In this document: piece after piece, positions 5,052-5,100 of the stretch
How positions within the stretch are numbered: the first letter of the stretch is position 1
Layout of the letters: each line of letters starts with the position of its first letter
Assembly (NCBI GenBank): GCA_900551625.1
Contig: URWZ01000133.1
Location: 1-5,100, forward strand
Reading direction: 5' to 3'
Source: an uncultured Collinsella sp.
GTDB lineage: Bacteria; Actinomycetota; Coriobacteriia; Coriobacteriales; Coriobacteriaceae
DNA: 5,100 bases
Position numbers and translations under genes: made by a program
The notes under the pieces: generated by a model
What the model was told of the DNA's origin: nothing
Databases searched by the model: none
Seen by the model: only the letters and a program-made list of their open reading frames with translations

Positions 5052-5100
5052 CTGTCTCTTATACACATCTCCGAGCCCACGAGACGCTACGCTATCTCGT
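5052..5100 (+). other. Illumina Nextera adapter read-through (not genomic)
   Basis: The 19-bp Tn5 mosaic end CTGTCTCTTATACACATCT occupies 5052-5070. It is followed by CCGAGCCCACGAGAC (5071-5085), the Nextera i7-side adapter; then GCTACGCT (5086-5093), an 8-nt sample index that I recall as Nextera N709; then ATCTCGT (5094-5100), the first seven bases of the P7 sequence. Each block is exact and in the order expected when a read runs through a short fragment. True genomic sequence therefore ends at about 5051. Confidence 0.97.

Noticed and set aside
5052..5070. A natural Tn5/IS50-type transposon end
   Set aside because: The 19-bp sequence is the engineered mosaic end and is followed directly by commercial adapter, index and P7 sequence, not by transposon DNA.

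Overview
The window looks like the end of a contig from a GC-rich (about 60% by eye), Gram-positive-type bacterium. RecA, RecX, RimO and PgsA have an actinobacterial character. The order rimO-pgsA-cinA-recA-recX and the CGAAC-N4-GTTCG SOS box upstream of recA fit the class Coriobacteriia, for example a Collinsella or Olsenella relative. That placement is from memory of gene order and protein style, not from a search. All genes lie on the + strand.

Layout: (1) 1-213 is the C-terminal end of a YajQ-family protein, cut by the window edge. (2) 241-2781 holds rimO, pgsA and a stand-alone cinA C-terminal domain (pncC type), packed with gaps of 9 and 6 nt, so probably one transcript and perhaps continuous with yajQ. 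A strong hairpin at 2789-2812 closes this block. (3) 2813-3038 is a non-coding, T/G-rich regulatory stretch. It holds an array of TTTGGTC-like units at 10-12 bp (mostly 11 bp) spacing, followed by a well-formed promoter (TTGACC, 17 bp, TATTAT) with a perfect LexA-type palindrome inside its spacer. (4) 3039-4891 is recA and recX, 11 nt apart, under that SOS promoter. (5) 4892-5051 carries a possible terminator and a good sigma-70-type promoter that reads off the contig end. (6) 5052-5100 is not genomic: it is Illumina Nextera (Tn5 mosaic end plus i7 side) adapter with an 8-nt index and the start of P7.

How the genes work together: the first block is housekeeping (ribosomal protein S12 modification, phosphatidylglycerol synthesis, pyridine-nucleotide salvage). 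The second is the DNA-damage recombinase and its modulator, expected to be induced together when LexA is inactivated. I see no new multi-gene system here. The most unexplained signal is the helically phased repeat array upstream of the recA promoter. The most practically important one is the untrimmed adapter at the right end.
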